Source: Emcibacter sp048269205
GTDB lineage: Bacteria; Pseudomonadota; Alphaproteobacteria; Sphingomonadales; Emcibacteraceae
Direction of reading: 5' to 3'
Assembly: GCF_048269205.1 (NCBI RefSeq)
Contig: NZ_JBLXJC010000003.1
Location: 124,001-188,000 of the forward strand
Length of the DNA stretch: 64,000 nucleotides
Under the pieces are notes generated by a model. That model made no database searches and was not told the DNA's origin. It saw only the letters and a program-made list of their open reading frames with translations. The position numbers and the translations under genes are program-made. Shown here in pieces: positions 8,859-16,930 of this stretch (position 1 is its first letter; every line of letters begins with the position of its first letter).

Positions 8859-8876
8859 TTGTTACAAAGCTGTAAC
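8859..8876. promoter_or_regulatory. Pho-box-like direct repeat in the receptor/phytase divergent promoter
   Basis: TTGTTAC-AAAG-CTGTAAC: the second half-site equals the PhoB half-site CTGT(C/A)A(C/T), the first keeps TGT and A, and the spacing is the usual 4 bp (11-bp period). The same bases also form an inverted repeat TGTTACA-AAGC-TGTAACA (8860-8877), so another dimeric regulator is possible. Phosphate-starvation control fits phytase. Confidence 0.5.
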
Positions 8877-8950
8877 ACTTACATGTATTATTTGTGAGAA
8901 TTAATCTTATTAGAAGTATCTTACGCCCTACAATTTAAGGATTTTTCCCA

Positions 8951-10054
8951 ATGAACAGATTCACGACTAGCGGCATGATATCCTGTCTTGCCCTGTTGGC
9001 AGCCTGCACCCCGCCGGCAGAAGAGAACCCATCTGCCGGCCTGGTCTCCGTTACCGCCAACATGGAAACCCCGGCTGTGGAAACGAACGGCGATGCCGCC
9101 GACGACATGGCCATCTGGATCAATACGGCCGATCCGGAAAAAAGCCGCATTATCGGCACCCAGAAAAAATCCGGCCTGTATGTCTATGATCTGGACGGGA
9201 ACATCATCCAATACCTGCCGGACGGCCGTATGAACAATGTGGACCTGCGCGACGGCTTTGATCTTGCTGGCAAGACGGTCACTATTGTTGCCAGTACAAA
9301 CCGAACGGACAACAGCATCAGCCTGTATGCTATTAATCCGGAAACCACGGAGCTCCATAATGTGGCGGACGGCCTGCAGGCCACCGGCTTTGAAGACCCC
9401 TACGGCCTGTGTATGTACCACAGCAGTGTGGATGGCAGCTTTTATGTCTTTGCCAATGACAAGGATTTTGGTGATTACAAGCAGTGGCGTCTGGTACCGG
9501 CCGGAGACGGCAAAGTGAAACTGGAAGTCGTCCGGACCTTCACCGTTGGCGGACAGACCGAGGGTTGTGTGGCCGACGATAAAACAGGTGAACTTTATAT
9601 CGGCGAGGAAAATGTCGGTATCTGGAAATATCACGCCGAACCGGTTGTCACGGAGGCAGAAGAAGACGAAGAGGACTATCTATATCGAAAATTAATCCGC
9701 CGGATCGACAATAAATCCCTTACCGCTGATGTAGAGGGACTGGCCCTCTATCACACCAGGGAAGGCAAGGGCTATCTGATCGCCTCCAGCCAGGGTAACA
9801 ATACATATGCCCTGTTCGACCGGGATAACGACTACGGCTATGTGGGCTCCTTCCAGGTTATCGACGATCGGGAAGCCGGCATTGACGGCTCACAGGAAAC
9901 CGACGGGCTGGAAGCCCTGAGCACCCCCCTGCCGGGCTATCCCCTGGGCGTGTTCATGGCCCAGGACGGGTTTAACACCCTGCCTGAGGAAAATCAGAAC
10001 TTCAAACTGGTGGACTGGCGCAGGATTGCTGAGGCCCTGAAGCTTCGCCCCTGA
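8951..10054 (+). CDS. Beta-propeller phytase (3-phytase), lipoprotein
   Basis: 367-residue calcium-dependent phytase of the six-bladed beta-propeller (BPP) family, hydrolysing phytate to lower inositol phosphates and phosphate. It has a lipoprotein signal with lipobox LLAAC (Cys19), so it is probably membrane-anchored and periplasmic or surface-exposed. Family hallmarks: DDMAIWI (51-57, usual DDPAIW), KSGLYVYDLDG, NVDLRDGFDL, GQTEGCVADD and YIGEENVGIWKY. AAGGA lies upstream of the ATG. Divergent from the TonB receptor; together they form a phosphorus-scavenging pair. An acidic insertion (EAEEDEEDY) near residues 236-244 is a local peculiarity. A terminator follows directly. Confidence 0.93.
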   Translation: MNRFTTSGMISCLALLAACTPPAEENPSAGLVSVTANMETPAVETNGDAADDMAIWINTADPEKSRIIGTQKKSGLYVYDLDGNIIQYLPDGRMNNVDLRDGFDLAGKTVTIVASTNRTDNSISLYAINPETTELHNVADGLQATGFEDPYGLCMYHSSVDGSFYVFANDKDFGDYKQWRLVPAGDGKVKLEVVRTFTVGGQTEGCVADDKTGELYIGEENVGIWKYHAEPVVTEAEEDEEDYLYRKLIRRIDNKSLTADVEGLALYHTREGKGYLIASSQGNNTYALFDRDNDYGYVGSFQVIDDREAGIDGSQETDGLEALSTPLPGYPLGVFMAQDGFNTLPEENQNFKLVDWRRIAEALKLRP

Positions 10055-10070
10055 TCCCCTACCCGGAATT

Positions 10071-10105
10071 AAAAAAGGCCCCAAGTTGGGGCCTTTTCTT
10101 TTTTT
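10071..10105. terminator. Bidirectional intrinsic terminator
   Basis: GGCCCCA (10077-10083) pairs with TGGGGCC (10087-10093), with A6 before and a long T-rich run after. It sits between the converging phytase and symporter genes and overlaps the symporter stop codon. Confidence 0.88.
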
Positions 10106-11474
10106 ATGCGGTAATGAAATCCCAGAAGATATATCCGAGACCAATGGGCACCACCACCTTGATCAGCAGGCGCCAGAATTTGAACAGCCAGCTGTCGGCA
10201 AGTCCCAGTTCTTCCAGCAATGCCGTCCGTTTCATGACCCAGCCGGCAAAGATCGCAATCAGCAGGCCGTTCAGCATCATAAACACATTGGCGGAGAAAT
10301 AATCAAGCAGGTCAAAAATACCCATGTTCTCAAATGTCCTGAACATGCCCAGCGGCTTGAAATCACTCATCACATTCAGCGACAAAGCCGCCAGAATACC
10401 CACCGCCCAGGTCCCCGCCCCGGCCAGGAGGGTCATCTTCAGACGCATATGCGGCACCCGTTCCTCAAGATAGGACACCATTGGCTCCAGCAGGGAGATG
10501 GTTGACGTTACCGCCGCAAAGGTAATCAACAGGAAGAACAACATTCCGAAAAACTGACCGAACGGCATGCTGTCAAAAACAATGGGCAGGGTGACAAAGA
10601 CCAGGCCCGGACCAGCCTCGGGATCAAGACCATTGGCAAACACAATCGGGAAGATTGCAAGCCCCGCCAGCAACGCCACAAGCGTATCGGCAAAAGCCAC
10701 GCCGCAGGACATTTTCGGAATGGAAATATCCTTGGTAAGGTAAGCCCCGTAGGTCATGATCGCCCCGCTGCCGAGAGACAGGGAGAAGAAGGCCTGACCG
10801 GCTGCCTCCAGGACACTCCTGGCAGTCAGTTTGCTGAAGTCCGGCTGGAACAGGAATTCCATTGCCCGTTCCACATTGCCCGCATACAGAGCGTAGGCCA
10901 CCAGGGCGATGAGAATGATAAACAGGGCCGGCATCAGGATTTCCACGGCTTTTTCAAGCCCGCCTTTAACACCGCGGGCGACAATGCCCATGGTGATCAG
11001 CATGGCCACCGTCTGCCAGAAGATCATGGTCACCGGATCGCTCAACACACCGCCAAAGATTGCTTCAACCTCCGCTGAATCCACACCGCTGAGAGAACCG
11101 GATCCCATCTTGACCACATAGTTCAGCGTCCAGCCGGCGACCACGCCGTAAAAGGACAGAATACCGATGGGCACAAGCACATAGGACCAGCCCAGCGCCT
11201 TCCACAGCCTTTTCGCCGGTTTATCCGCACCGATCGTGGCGAGCGAGTTTACCGGGCTCATCTGATAGCGCCGGCCGATCAGAAGTTCGGTCATCACCAC
11301 CGGAATACCGAACAGGATCACCATACCGATATAAAGCAGCACAAAAGCACCGCCGCCATTCTCGCCAACCACATAGGGGAAACGCCAGATATTGCCAAGA
11401 CCCACGGCCGAACCGATCGCCGCCAGCAGGAAGGTTGCCCCCGACGACCATTTTTCATGTTTGGCTATCGCCAT
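10104..11474 (-). CDS. Sodium-dependent transporter of the neurotransmitter:sodium symporter (NSS/SNF) family
   Basis: 456-residue integral inner-membrane protein. The first helix carries the sodium/substrate signature GSAVGLGNIWRFPY (21-34), followed by NGGGAFVLLY and PVVMTELLIGR, all hallmarks of LeuT/MhsT-like amino acid symporters. The length fits 11-12 membrane segments. Substrate is probably a neutral or aromatic amino acid but is not deducible. ATG at 11474 with GAGGGATG upstream. It follows the acyl-CoA synthetase gene by 31 bp on the same strand, so co-transcription is plausible although no shared pathway is evident. Confidence 0.92.
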   Translation of the reverse strand: MAIAKHEKWSSGATFLLAAIGSAVGLGNIWRFPYVVGENGGGAFVLLYIGMVILFGIPVVMTELLIGRRYQMSPVNSLATIGADKPAKRLWKALGWSYVLVPIGILSFYGVVAGWTLNYVVKMGSGSLSGVDSAEVEAIFGGVLSDPVTMIFWQTVAMLITMGIVARGVKGGLEKAVEILMPALFIILIALVAYALYAGNVERAMEFLFQPDFSKLTARSVLEAAGQAFFSLSLGSGAIMTYGAYLTKDISIPKMSCGVAFADTLVALLAGLAIFPIVFANGLDPEAGPGLVFVTLPIVFDSMPFGQFFGMLFFLLITFAAVTSTISLLEPMVSYLEERVPHMRLKMTLLAGAGTWAVGILAALSLNVMSDFKPLGMFRTFENMGIFDLLDYFSANVFMMLNGLLIAIFAGWVMKRTALLEELGLADSWLFKFWRLLIKVVVPIGLGYIFWDFITA

Positions 11475-11505
11475 AATTCATCCCTCTTTTTGATGTTCTT
11501 TCTAC

Positions 11506-13359
11506 TCAGCCTTCAATCTCGCATCTGAAGGCATATGCTCCCAATATGGCACGTATCCGGGTCTCTGCATCCGGGTCTGCGCCCGGTTTCAGGGTAATCT
11601 TTGCTACTGTTCCGTGGACCGGATCATTCTCAATTTCCACCGTGTCCACGGCCCCGATTTCCGCCAGGACTTTTTCACATTCCCGCCTGGTTGCATCGTG
11701 TCTGAGAGCTGGTTTGAAAGGTTTTCCAACCGCAGTCAACGGTATTTCATCAATAAAATATATTTCTTTCGGTATTGCCGCCCGTTCCGAAATATTATTT
11801 CGGGAAAACTCCAAAATATCGTCTTTCTTAACCTCAACTCCGGGCTGTAGAACAATATAAGCCACCGGAAGTTCGCCCGCATAAGGGTCCGGTTGTCCGA
11901 CGGCGGCCACCTGCGACACGGCATCATGTTTGACCAGGGCATTCTCGATCACGGCCGGATCAATATTGTGACCGCCGCGGATGATCAGCTCCTTGCTGCG
12001 CCCGGTCAGCCAGAAATACCCGTCAATATCCTGCCGCCCCCTGTCCCCGGTATTGAGCCAGCCATCCTGGAGCCAGATATCCCTGTTGGCATCTTCCTGC
12101 ACATAGCCCGGAAACACATTCGGTCCGCGGATCACAATGGCGCCGATCTCGTCCGCCTCGCTATCACGGATATACTTACCATCCTGATCCAGTTGCACGG
12201 ACTTCATTTCCTGGTAAGGCAGCCGGAATCCGATTGATCCCACCCGTCGTTCTCCGTCACGTGGGTTGCAGGAACTGACACAGGTCCCTTCCGTAAGGCC
12301 ATATCCTTCCAGAAGGGACAGGCCCGTCGCTGCCTCAAATCGTCGAATGATCTCTCGAGGCATCGGCGCGGCGCCGCAAATGGCATATCTCAGGGAGGTA
12401 ACATCCGAGGCACCGATTGGAATGTTCAGTAACCCGGCATAAAGGGTGGGAACCCCGGAAAAAAAAGTAACGCCATACCGGTCAATCAGTTTCCAGAAAT
12501 TGTGGATAACCTCGGGAGTCCGGTATCCTCCTGCCGTCGCCAGAAGCACCGTCGCCCGGTGTATAAAACAGGAAAGTCCGGTAACGATGGCCGCATTGAC
12601 ATGGAAAAGCGGCAGGCCGCATAGGGCCACGGAGGTCTCGTCAGTCCCCCCGACCATGGACGTCATGAAAGCATCGCTGACCTCATTGAAATGGGTATGC
12701 CGGGCCAGTTTCGGCACGCCGGTGGTTCCTCCGGTATGGAACAGGGAGGCAATATCCTCCGGCCGGATTTGACGGTTACTATCCAGTGCCTCCCCGCCAT
12801 AGGTGGAAATGACCTGCTCATAACAGACGATATTTTCGCCCTCCTGGGGGACGCCGCCGACCTGGATAAGGGTCACCGGATTTTCGCAATGTTCCCTCAC
12901 GCTGAGGGCCTTATGCCAAAATTCGTTCGCAAGTGAGGCCCCGGGTACGGGGCCGGGCGCCACAAGCACCCTGCTGCCGGCGGCTTTCACGATGCCGGCA
13001 ATATGCTCCACTTCAAGAAAGGGGTTAACTGGGTTGACGATACCCGCCGCTTCACCACCCCAGAGGAAAAAATGTGTCTGAGGCAGATTCGGCAAAATAA
13101 GGGTGACCACATCATTAGGCCCGAGACCGAGGTCATGCAGCAGATTGGCTGTCTGATTTATGCGCCAAAAAAGCTCAGCATAGGAGATACGCAGGGCTTC
13201 ATCGTCGTCGGCCGAAGAAAGAAATATCAGCGCCGTTTTGTCCGGCGCCTGCCGGGCCGCCTGCTGAAAGACGGCATAGCTTGTCTCCAGGCCGCCAAGC
13301 CGTTCCCCTAACGATACTTGTTCTATTTTCTCAATATCAGCGAGAGTGGCAATCTGCAC
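11506..13359 (-). CDS. Acyl-CoA synthetase (AMP-forming)
   Basis: 617-residue ANL-superfamily enzyme forming acyl-CoA from a carboxylic acid, ATP and CoA. Seen: phosphate-binding loop FHTGGTTGVPKLAR (207-220), the A5 motif EGYGLTEGT (351-359), hinge and C-terminal motif LTGRSKELIIRGGHNIDP (451-468) and the adenylation lysine region AVGKPFK (543-549). The C-terminal tail after about 560 is longer than in typical fatty-acid ligases. It begins with GTG at 13359 behind GGGAG. It precedes the sodium symporter gene by 31 bp. Substrate chain type cannot be told. Confidence 0.88.
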   Translation of the reverse strand: MQIATLADIEKIEQVSLGERLGGLETSYAVFQQAARQAPDKTALIFLSSADDDEALRISYAELFWRINQTANLLHDLGLGPNDVVTLILPNLPQTHFFLWGGEAAGIVNPVNPFLEVEHIAGIVKAAGSRVLVAPGPVPGASLANEFWHKALSVREHCENPVTLIQVGGVPQEGENIVCYEQVISTYGGEALDSNRQIRPEDIASLFHTGGTTGVPKLARHTHFNEVSDAFMTSMVGGTDETSVALCGLPLFHVNAAIVTGLSCFIHRATVLLATAGGYRTPEVIHNFWKLIDRYGVTFFSGVPTLYAGLLNIPIGASDVTSLRYAICGAAPMPREIIRRFEAATGLSLLEGYGLTEGTCVSSCNPRDGERRVGSIGFRLPYQEMKSVQLDQDGKYIRDSEADEIGAIVIRGPNVFPGYVQEDANRDIWLQDGWLNTGDRGRQDIDGYFWLTGRSKELIIRGGHNIDPAVIENALVKHDAVSQVAAVGQPDPYAGELPVAYIVLQPGVEVKKDDILEFSRNNISERAAIPKEIYFIDEIPLTAVGKPFKPALRHDATRRECEKVLAEIGAVDTVEIENDPVHGTVAKITLKPGADPDAETRIRAILGAYAFRCEIEG

Positions 13360-13440
13360 TCGTTTTCTCCCAATCTCCCTCCGGTTAAAAACGTTAGCGG
13401 AAACACCGTAAGGAAGAAAGCAGAATTTGTGAGGCTCGCG

Positions 13441-13746
13441 TTAAAAAGAAACCCTGCCGGTCAGCATGTCCCGGAACATGACAAAGTCACCCATCAGGCT
13501 GTAAACAGGGTGTTTGAATGTTGCCGGCCGGTTTTTTTCAAAGACAAAATGACCAATCCAGGCAAATCCGTACCCCAGTACAGGCAGCAGCCACAACATT
13601 ATAAACTGCAGGGTAAAAACAGCATATAACGCTATCATAATGACAAGGCCGGTACCCAGAAAATGCAGGCGACGGCAGATGCTGTCCGAATGCTCCGACA
13701 GATAGAAGGGATAAAATTCCCTAAAAGATTGAAATTCCCTATCCAT
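13441..13746 (-). CDS. Mpo1-like / DUF962 membrane protein
   Basis: 101-residue integral membrane protein of the DUF962 family, whose yeast member Mpo1 is an iron-dependent dioxygenase acting on 2-hydroxy fatty acids. Seen: the conserved histidines in HSDSICRRLHFLGT, two hydrophobic segments, and the hallmark WIGHFVFEKNRPATFKHP. Start 13746 is preferred because GGGGAG lies 6 nt upstream; the in-frame ATG at 13770 has no ribosome site. Enzyme activity in bacteria is inference from the family. Confidence 0.85.
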   Translation of the reverse strand: MDREFQSFREFYPFYLSEHSDSICRRLHFLGTGLVIMIALYAVFTLQFIMLWLLPVLGYGFAWIGHFVFEKNRPATFKHPVYSLMGDFVMFRDMLTGRVSF

Positions 13747-13809
13747 TTGGCGCTCCCCTTTTTCGGCCATTCTAGCGCCATAAATGCCCGAGTCTCAAGC
13801 ATTTCGTGA

Positions 13810-13870
13810 GTCCCGATTTGGGACACCCTGATTCAATCCGTGGATTCAATCGGTTACCGATACATATCGG
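13810..13870. repeat. Cluster of short palindromes and a direct repeat upstream of the 29-residue ORF
   Basis: Three elements sit within 61 bp: GTCCC-GATTT-GGGAC (13810-13824), the direct repeat GATTCAATC (13830-13838 and 13843-13851), and CCGATA-CA-TATCGG (13857-13870). The last is a perfect 6-bp dyad and could be an operator for the following small gene. Function inferred from position only. Confidence 0.4.
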
Positions 13871-13930
13871 AATCGTATAACAATATGTTAGAATATACTG
13901 CAGTGCATTACTGCATGAGGGGAGCAAGAT

Positions 13931-14020
13931 ATGTTAAAGGCACAAATCGAAAATTTCTTTATTGCCTTCCTGGTTTCCTATGTCCTGTCAGTCATGGTCA
14001 TGCTCAACATGTCTGCCTGA
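13931..14020 (+). CDS. 29-residue single-span membrane peptide (unannotated small ORF)
   Basis: ATG at 13931 opens 29 codons with a TGA at 14018. A very strong ribosome site, GAGGGGAG (13917-13924), lies 6 nt upstream. The product has a short polar N-terminus (MLKAQIEN) and then an almost wholly hydrophobic stretch from residue 9 to the end (FFIAFLVSYVLSVMVMLNM), the form of a single-pass small membrane protein. It converges with the receiver-phosphatase gene ending at 14069. I know no family for it. Expression is inferred from the ribosome site and composition only. Confidence 0.6.
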   Translation: MLKAQIENFFIAFLVSYVLSVMVMLNMSA

Positions 14021-14068
14021 CAGGCCACCCGGCAACTATTTCAGGAACAGAATTGATAAAGGAAAAAC

Positions 14069-15259
14069 CTATCGGTCGAGAGCCCGCAGGAAGACGGCTG
14101 TCATATCATCCTGATAGGGACGCTTCAGGACCTGTTCAATATTCCCCGACATAATTTCACAGATGGACAATTCCGTACGGGAGTCTGTCAGGGATTTCCG
14201 AAACAGCTCGAGCAACCCCTCTTCTTCCAGGGACCTGTCGTCCCTGCCCGGCGTTTCCGTCAGAACGTCACTGTAGAGGAACATCAGGTCGCCCGGTGCA
14301 AAAGGAACTTCGCGCCTCTCGAAGGTGGCCTGTTCCATTGCCCCCAGCGGATAACCGGCGGGATCAAGAAGCCTGACCTCTCCGCTGCCGGGACGCCCGA
14401 TCATCGGCGCTGTCGAGGCAGCACTGGAATAGACAATAGTGCCGGCGGCCACGTCAATAAAACCACACAACATTGTTGCATATTGCTCCGTCGGCAATAA
14501 GCGGTAGAGAAGCTTATTCAGGTCGCTCAGATAGATTTCCGGCGACGGGATCGTCTCGGCCTGGTCAATGATAGAATGAAGACGGAACGTATTCAGGGCT
14601 GCCGAAACACCATGCCCGGCAAAATCCACTATATAGAAGAAAAGCCTGCCGTCCTCCATGTCCCTGGCGCCCCAGAAGTCACCGCCAAGCTCATCCGAAC
14701 TTTCATATTGATAGAGAATGCGGACATTCAAGTCATTTTCAACATGATCCAGAAAATTCTGGGCCGGCATCAGCGCCTTTTGCATTTCGCGCGCCACCTC
14801 CAGATCCCGGGTCAAGCGGCTCTGATAGCTTTTCAGGTCGCGTAACAGCAACCGGTTCTCCAGATGAATCCGGGTCCGGGAAATCAGCTCCATGGGAGAT
14901 AAGGGTTTGGAAACAAGATCAGTCGCACCGGCTTCAAAAGCCTGCACTCTTTCTTCCGGTTCGGACATGGCCGTCTGCACGAGGATTGGCAGGTCCTGAT
15001 ATATCGCCTGTTTCCGCAGGGTACGGCAAACCTCGAAGCCATCCATATTGGGCATGATCAGATCAAGGATCACGAGATCAGGATTGAGTTGCTCTATCTT
15101 TTCAAGCGCGTCGATCCCGTCCACTGCAAAATGCAGATTTTCGAACCCGCCCTTGCTCAGATAAGAAGAGATGAGGAGCCGGTTAAGATCCACATCATCC
15201 ACAATGAGTATACACCCGGACAGGGATTCCTGACTTATAGATGGTTCACCAACCACCAT
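14069..15259 (-). CDS. Response regulator with PP2C/SpoIIE-type serine phosphatase output (RsbU/HsbR-like)
   Basis: 396 residues: an N-terminal receiver (about 14-130) with acidic pair DD (21-22), phosphoacceptor D66 in VILDLIMP and K118 in VSKP; a helical linker (about 135-165); then a SpoIIE-type PP2C domain with metal-binding GGDFW (D194) and VDFAGHG (D212) and a C-terminal QDDMTAVFL. Such proteins dephosphorylate a phospho-serine STAS antagonist when their receiver is phosphorylated. The STAS gene is 54 bp upstream on the same strand and a HATPase kinase is divergent, giving a complete partner-switching set. The cognate sensor kinase is not adjacent. Confidence 0.9.
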   Translation of the reverse strand: MVVGEPSISQESLSGCILIVDDVDLNRLLISSYLSKGGFENLHFAVDGIDALEKIEQLNPDLVILDLIMPNMDGFEVCRTLRKQAIYQDLPILVQTAMSEPEERVQAFEAGATDLVSKPLSPMELISRTRIHLENRLLLRDLKSYQSRLTRDLEVAREMQKALMPAQNFLDHVENDLNVRILYQYESSDELGGDFWGARDMEDGRLFFYIVDFAGHGVSAALNTFRLHSIIDQAETIPSPEIYLSDLNKLLYRLLPTEQYATMLCGFIDVAAGTIVYSSAASTAPMIGRPGSGEVRLLDPAGYPLGAMEQATFERREVPFAPGDLMFLYSDVLTETPGRDDRSLEEEGLLELFRKSLTDSRTELSICEIMSGNIEQVLKRPYQDDMTAVFLRALDR

Positions 15260-15313
15260 CTTCTCCTGCCTTTTTAGCCTCTAAAAAAGAACCGGTTTCC
15301 CGGTCCCCAAATA

Positions 15314-15616
15314 TCATACTATTTCGAACATTTTGTCGAACTGCGCAACATCAAACATTCTTTTGACCTGGCCCTGGGGCTTTTTGAGCACAAGCTTGGA
15401 AGAAATTTTACCCATTTCATCCTTGGCCAGCAAAAGCATCCCAAGCCCGGCAGAATCAATAAATTCAACTTCCGCAAGATTCATTACGTTTTCAGAGGCG
15501 GACGCCTCCTGCATTTTTCTGATTATTTCCCGAAAACCTTCCAGGTCCGAAAAAGTAATCTTCTCGCTTAGAACCGCTTCAAAACTGTTATTTGCAGTTT
15601 CCAGCTTGTATTTCAT
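15314..15616 (-). CDS. STAS-domain anti-sigma-factor antagonist
   Basis: 100-residue single STAS domain of the SpoIIAA/RsbV type. The phosphorylatable serine is in EFIDSAGLGMLL (Ser55 in DSAG). In partner switching the unphosphorylated form binds a HATPase kinase/anti-sigma protein and phosphorylation releases it. It sits between the phosphatase gene (same strand, downstream) and the divergent kinase gene at 15938, so it is the natural substrate of both. No sigma factor gene is in the neighbourhood. Confidence 0.9.
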   Translation of the reverse strand: MKYKLETANNSFEAVLSEKITFSDLEGFREIIRKMQEASASENVMNLAEVEFIDSAGLGMLLLAKDEMGKISSKLVLKKPQGQVKRMFDVAQFDKMFEIV

Positions 15617-15937
15617 GACTATTCCTCTTGGTCTGATAAACTAATGTGATTTAATAACTTGCCCTTGCATTCGGAACACGCCCCACTGGGGAGACAGCCT
15701 TCCGGAGAGACACTTCTAAATAATGTTTCTTTAATTCGAATATTAATAAGTAAAAATTAACAATGATTTAAACAGCACAACTAAAATTATAAATTTAGAA
15801 TACTTTTATGTTGCTTTAAAAATATAGCTTAATCAAGGTATTGTTAACAGGAAAGTAAGCATTTAAGACTATTACTATGCTCGTTTTGGTGGCATCTCCG
15901 GAGTTTCAGAAAGCCATCATGATATCGCCGGATCAGA
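15617..15937. other. AT-rich divergent intergenic region of the partner-switching genes
   Basis: 321 bp without a credible gene. It separates the STAS/phosphatase pair from the kinase and must hold both promoters. A short dyad CCCCA-C-TGGGG is present near 15682-15692. The stretch 15720-15850 is very AT-rich. I see no confident sigma-factor consensus. Confidence 0.5.
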
Positions 15938-16870
15938 ATGCTGACCGGCGACAATAAAATGGAAGTCACATCACAGATGACGTTGATAATCATCGACAAT
16001 GCAGGACTGAACGAAAAAGAGATGGGGGCATTATTCTCCTCTCAGAACATTGGCAGCCTGCATACAAAGACCGCGACTGAAACATTCAACAAACTTCTTG
16101 AAATTACCTCATCCCGAAAAGATCCTGAACACGCCATTCTGCTGAGTGACGAGGTTTTGCAACAAGACGGCACAGAGCTGGTTCGCGACCTGAATGCCAA
16201 CAAATCCCTACGGGACCTGCCGCTGATCGTGATCGTCGAACATGAGGAAAACTATGAAAACCTGAGGCAAAAATATTCCGGCAGCATTTACTGGCTTCAC
16301 AAACCCTTCAAGGCTGTCTCTCTTCACTCCCTCGTCGAATCGGCAATGGAAGACCTTCGGCAACGTCGCAGCCTGCGGCAGGAAATCGAAAGCCGGGAAT
16401 CCGTTATCGGCTATATCCAGAAAGGGACTTTCCGGATCAAAAACTTCCTGCAGGCGGAAAAAGTCGCCACCATGCTGTCACTGAGCTGCCCCGAGCCGGA
16501 CAGGATTGCCTTCGGATTATTTGAACTTCTGGCAAACGCCATTGAACACGGCAACCTCGGCATTTCATTTGAGGAAAAAAGAAAACTCCTGGAACACGGC
16601 ACCATGCAGAAAGAAGTTCTCCAGCGTCTCGGAGAACCGGCATATAGAGACAGGTATGTGGAGGTGGAATTTGAACTGAAAGACAACGAAGTCGTCTTTC
16701 AGATTACCGATCAGGGGAACGGTTTTGATGTGGATAGCTTCATCTCCGCCAAAATAGAACCAAGCTCCCTGCCCCTTGGCCGGGGCATTGCCCTGGCAAG
16801 GGAGACAAGCTTTGACACGCTTGAATATCTCGGCAAGGGAAACCGGGTACGTGCCACAGCCCTTTTTTAG
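15938..16870 (+). CDS. Pseudoreceiver-HATPase protein (RsbW-like serine kinase)
   Basis: 310 residues. The N-terminal 135 resemble a response-regulator receiver, but the phosphoacceptor position holds Ser70 (ILLSDEV) while the conserved Lys is kept (LHKPFK, K122), so phosphorylation is doubtful. After a coiled linker comes a RsbW/SpoIIAB-type HATPase with N-box ELLANAIEHGNLG (196-208), G1 box DQGNGFD (258-264) and GRGIALARE. No HisKA dimerisation histidine is seen. The role inferred is to phosphorylate the STAS protein and to hold or release a target. The start could be 15938 or 15959; neither has a strong ribosome site. Confidence 0.8.
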   Translation: MLTGDNKMEVTSQMTLIIIDNAGLNEKEMGALFSSQNIGSLHTKTATETFNKLLEITSSRKDPEHAILLSDEVLQQDGTELVRDLNANKSLRDLPLIVIVEHEENYENLRQKYSGSIYWLHKPFKAVSLHSLVESAMEDLRQRRSLRQEIESRESVIGYIQKGTFRIKNFLQAEKVATMLSLSCPEPDRIAFGLFELLANAIEHGNLGISFEEKRKLLEHGTMQKEVLQRLGEPAYRDRYVEVEFELKDNEVVFQITDQGNGFDVDSFISAKIEPSSLPLGRGIALARETSFDTLEYLGKGNRVRATALF

Positions 16871-16930
16871 GTATTGCCCTCCTTTTCCTGAACGTTATTC
16901 TGTCGTCTGCCTCACAGACAGGGATACGCT

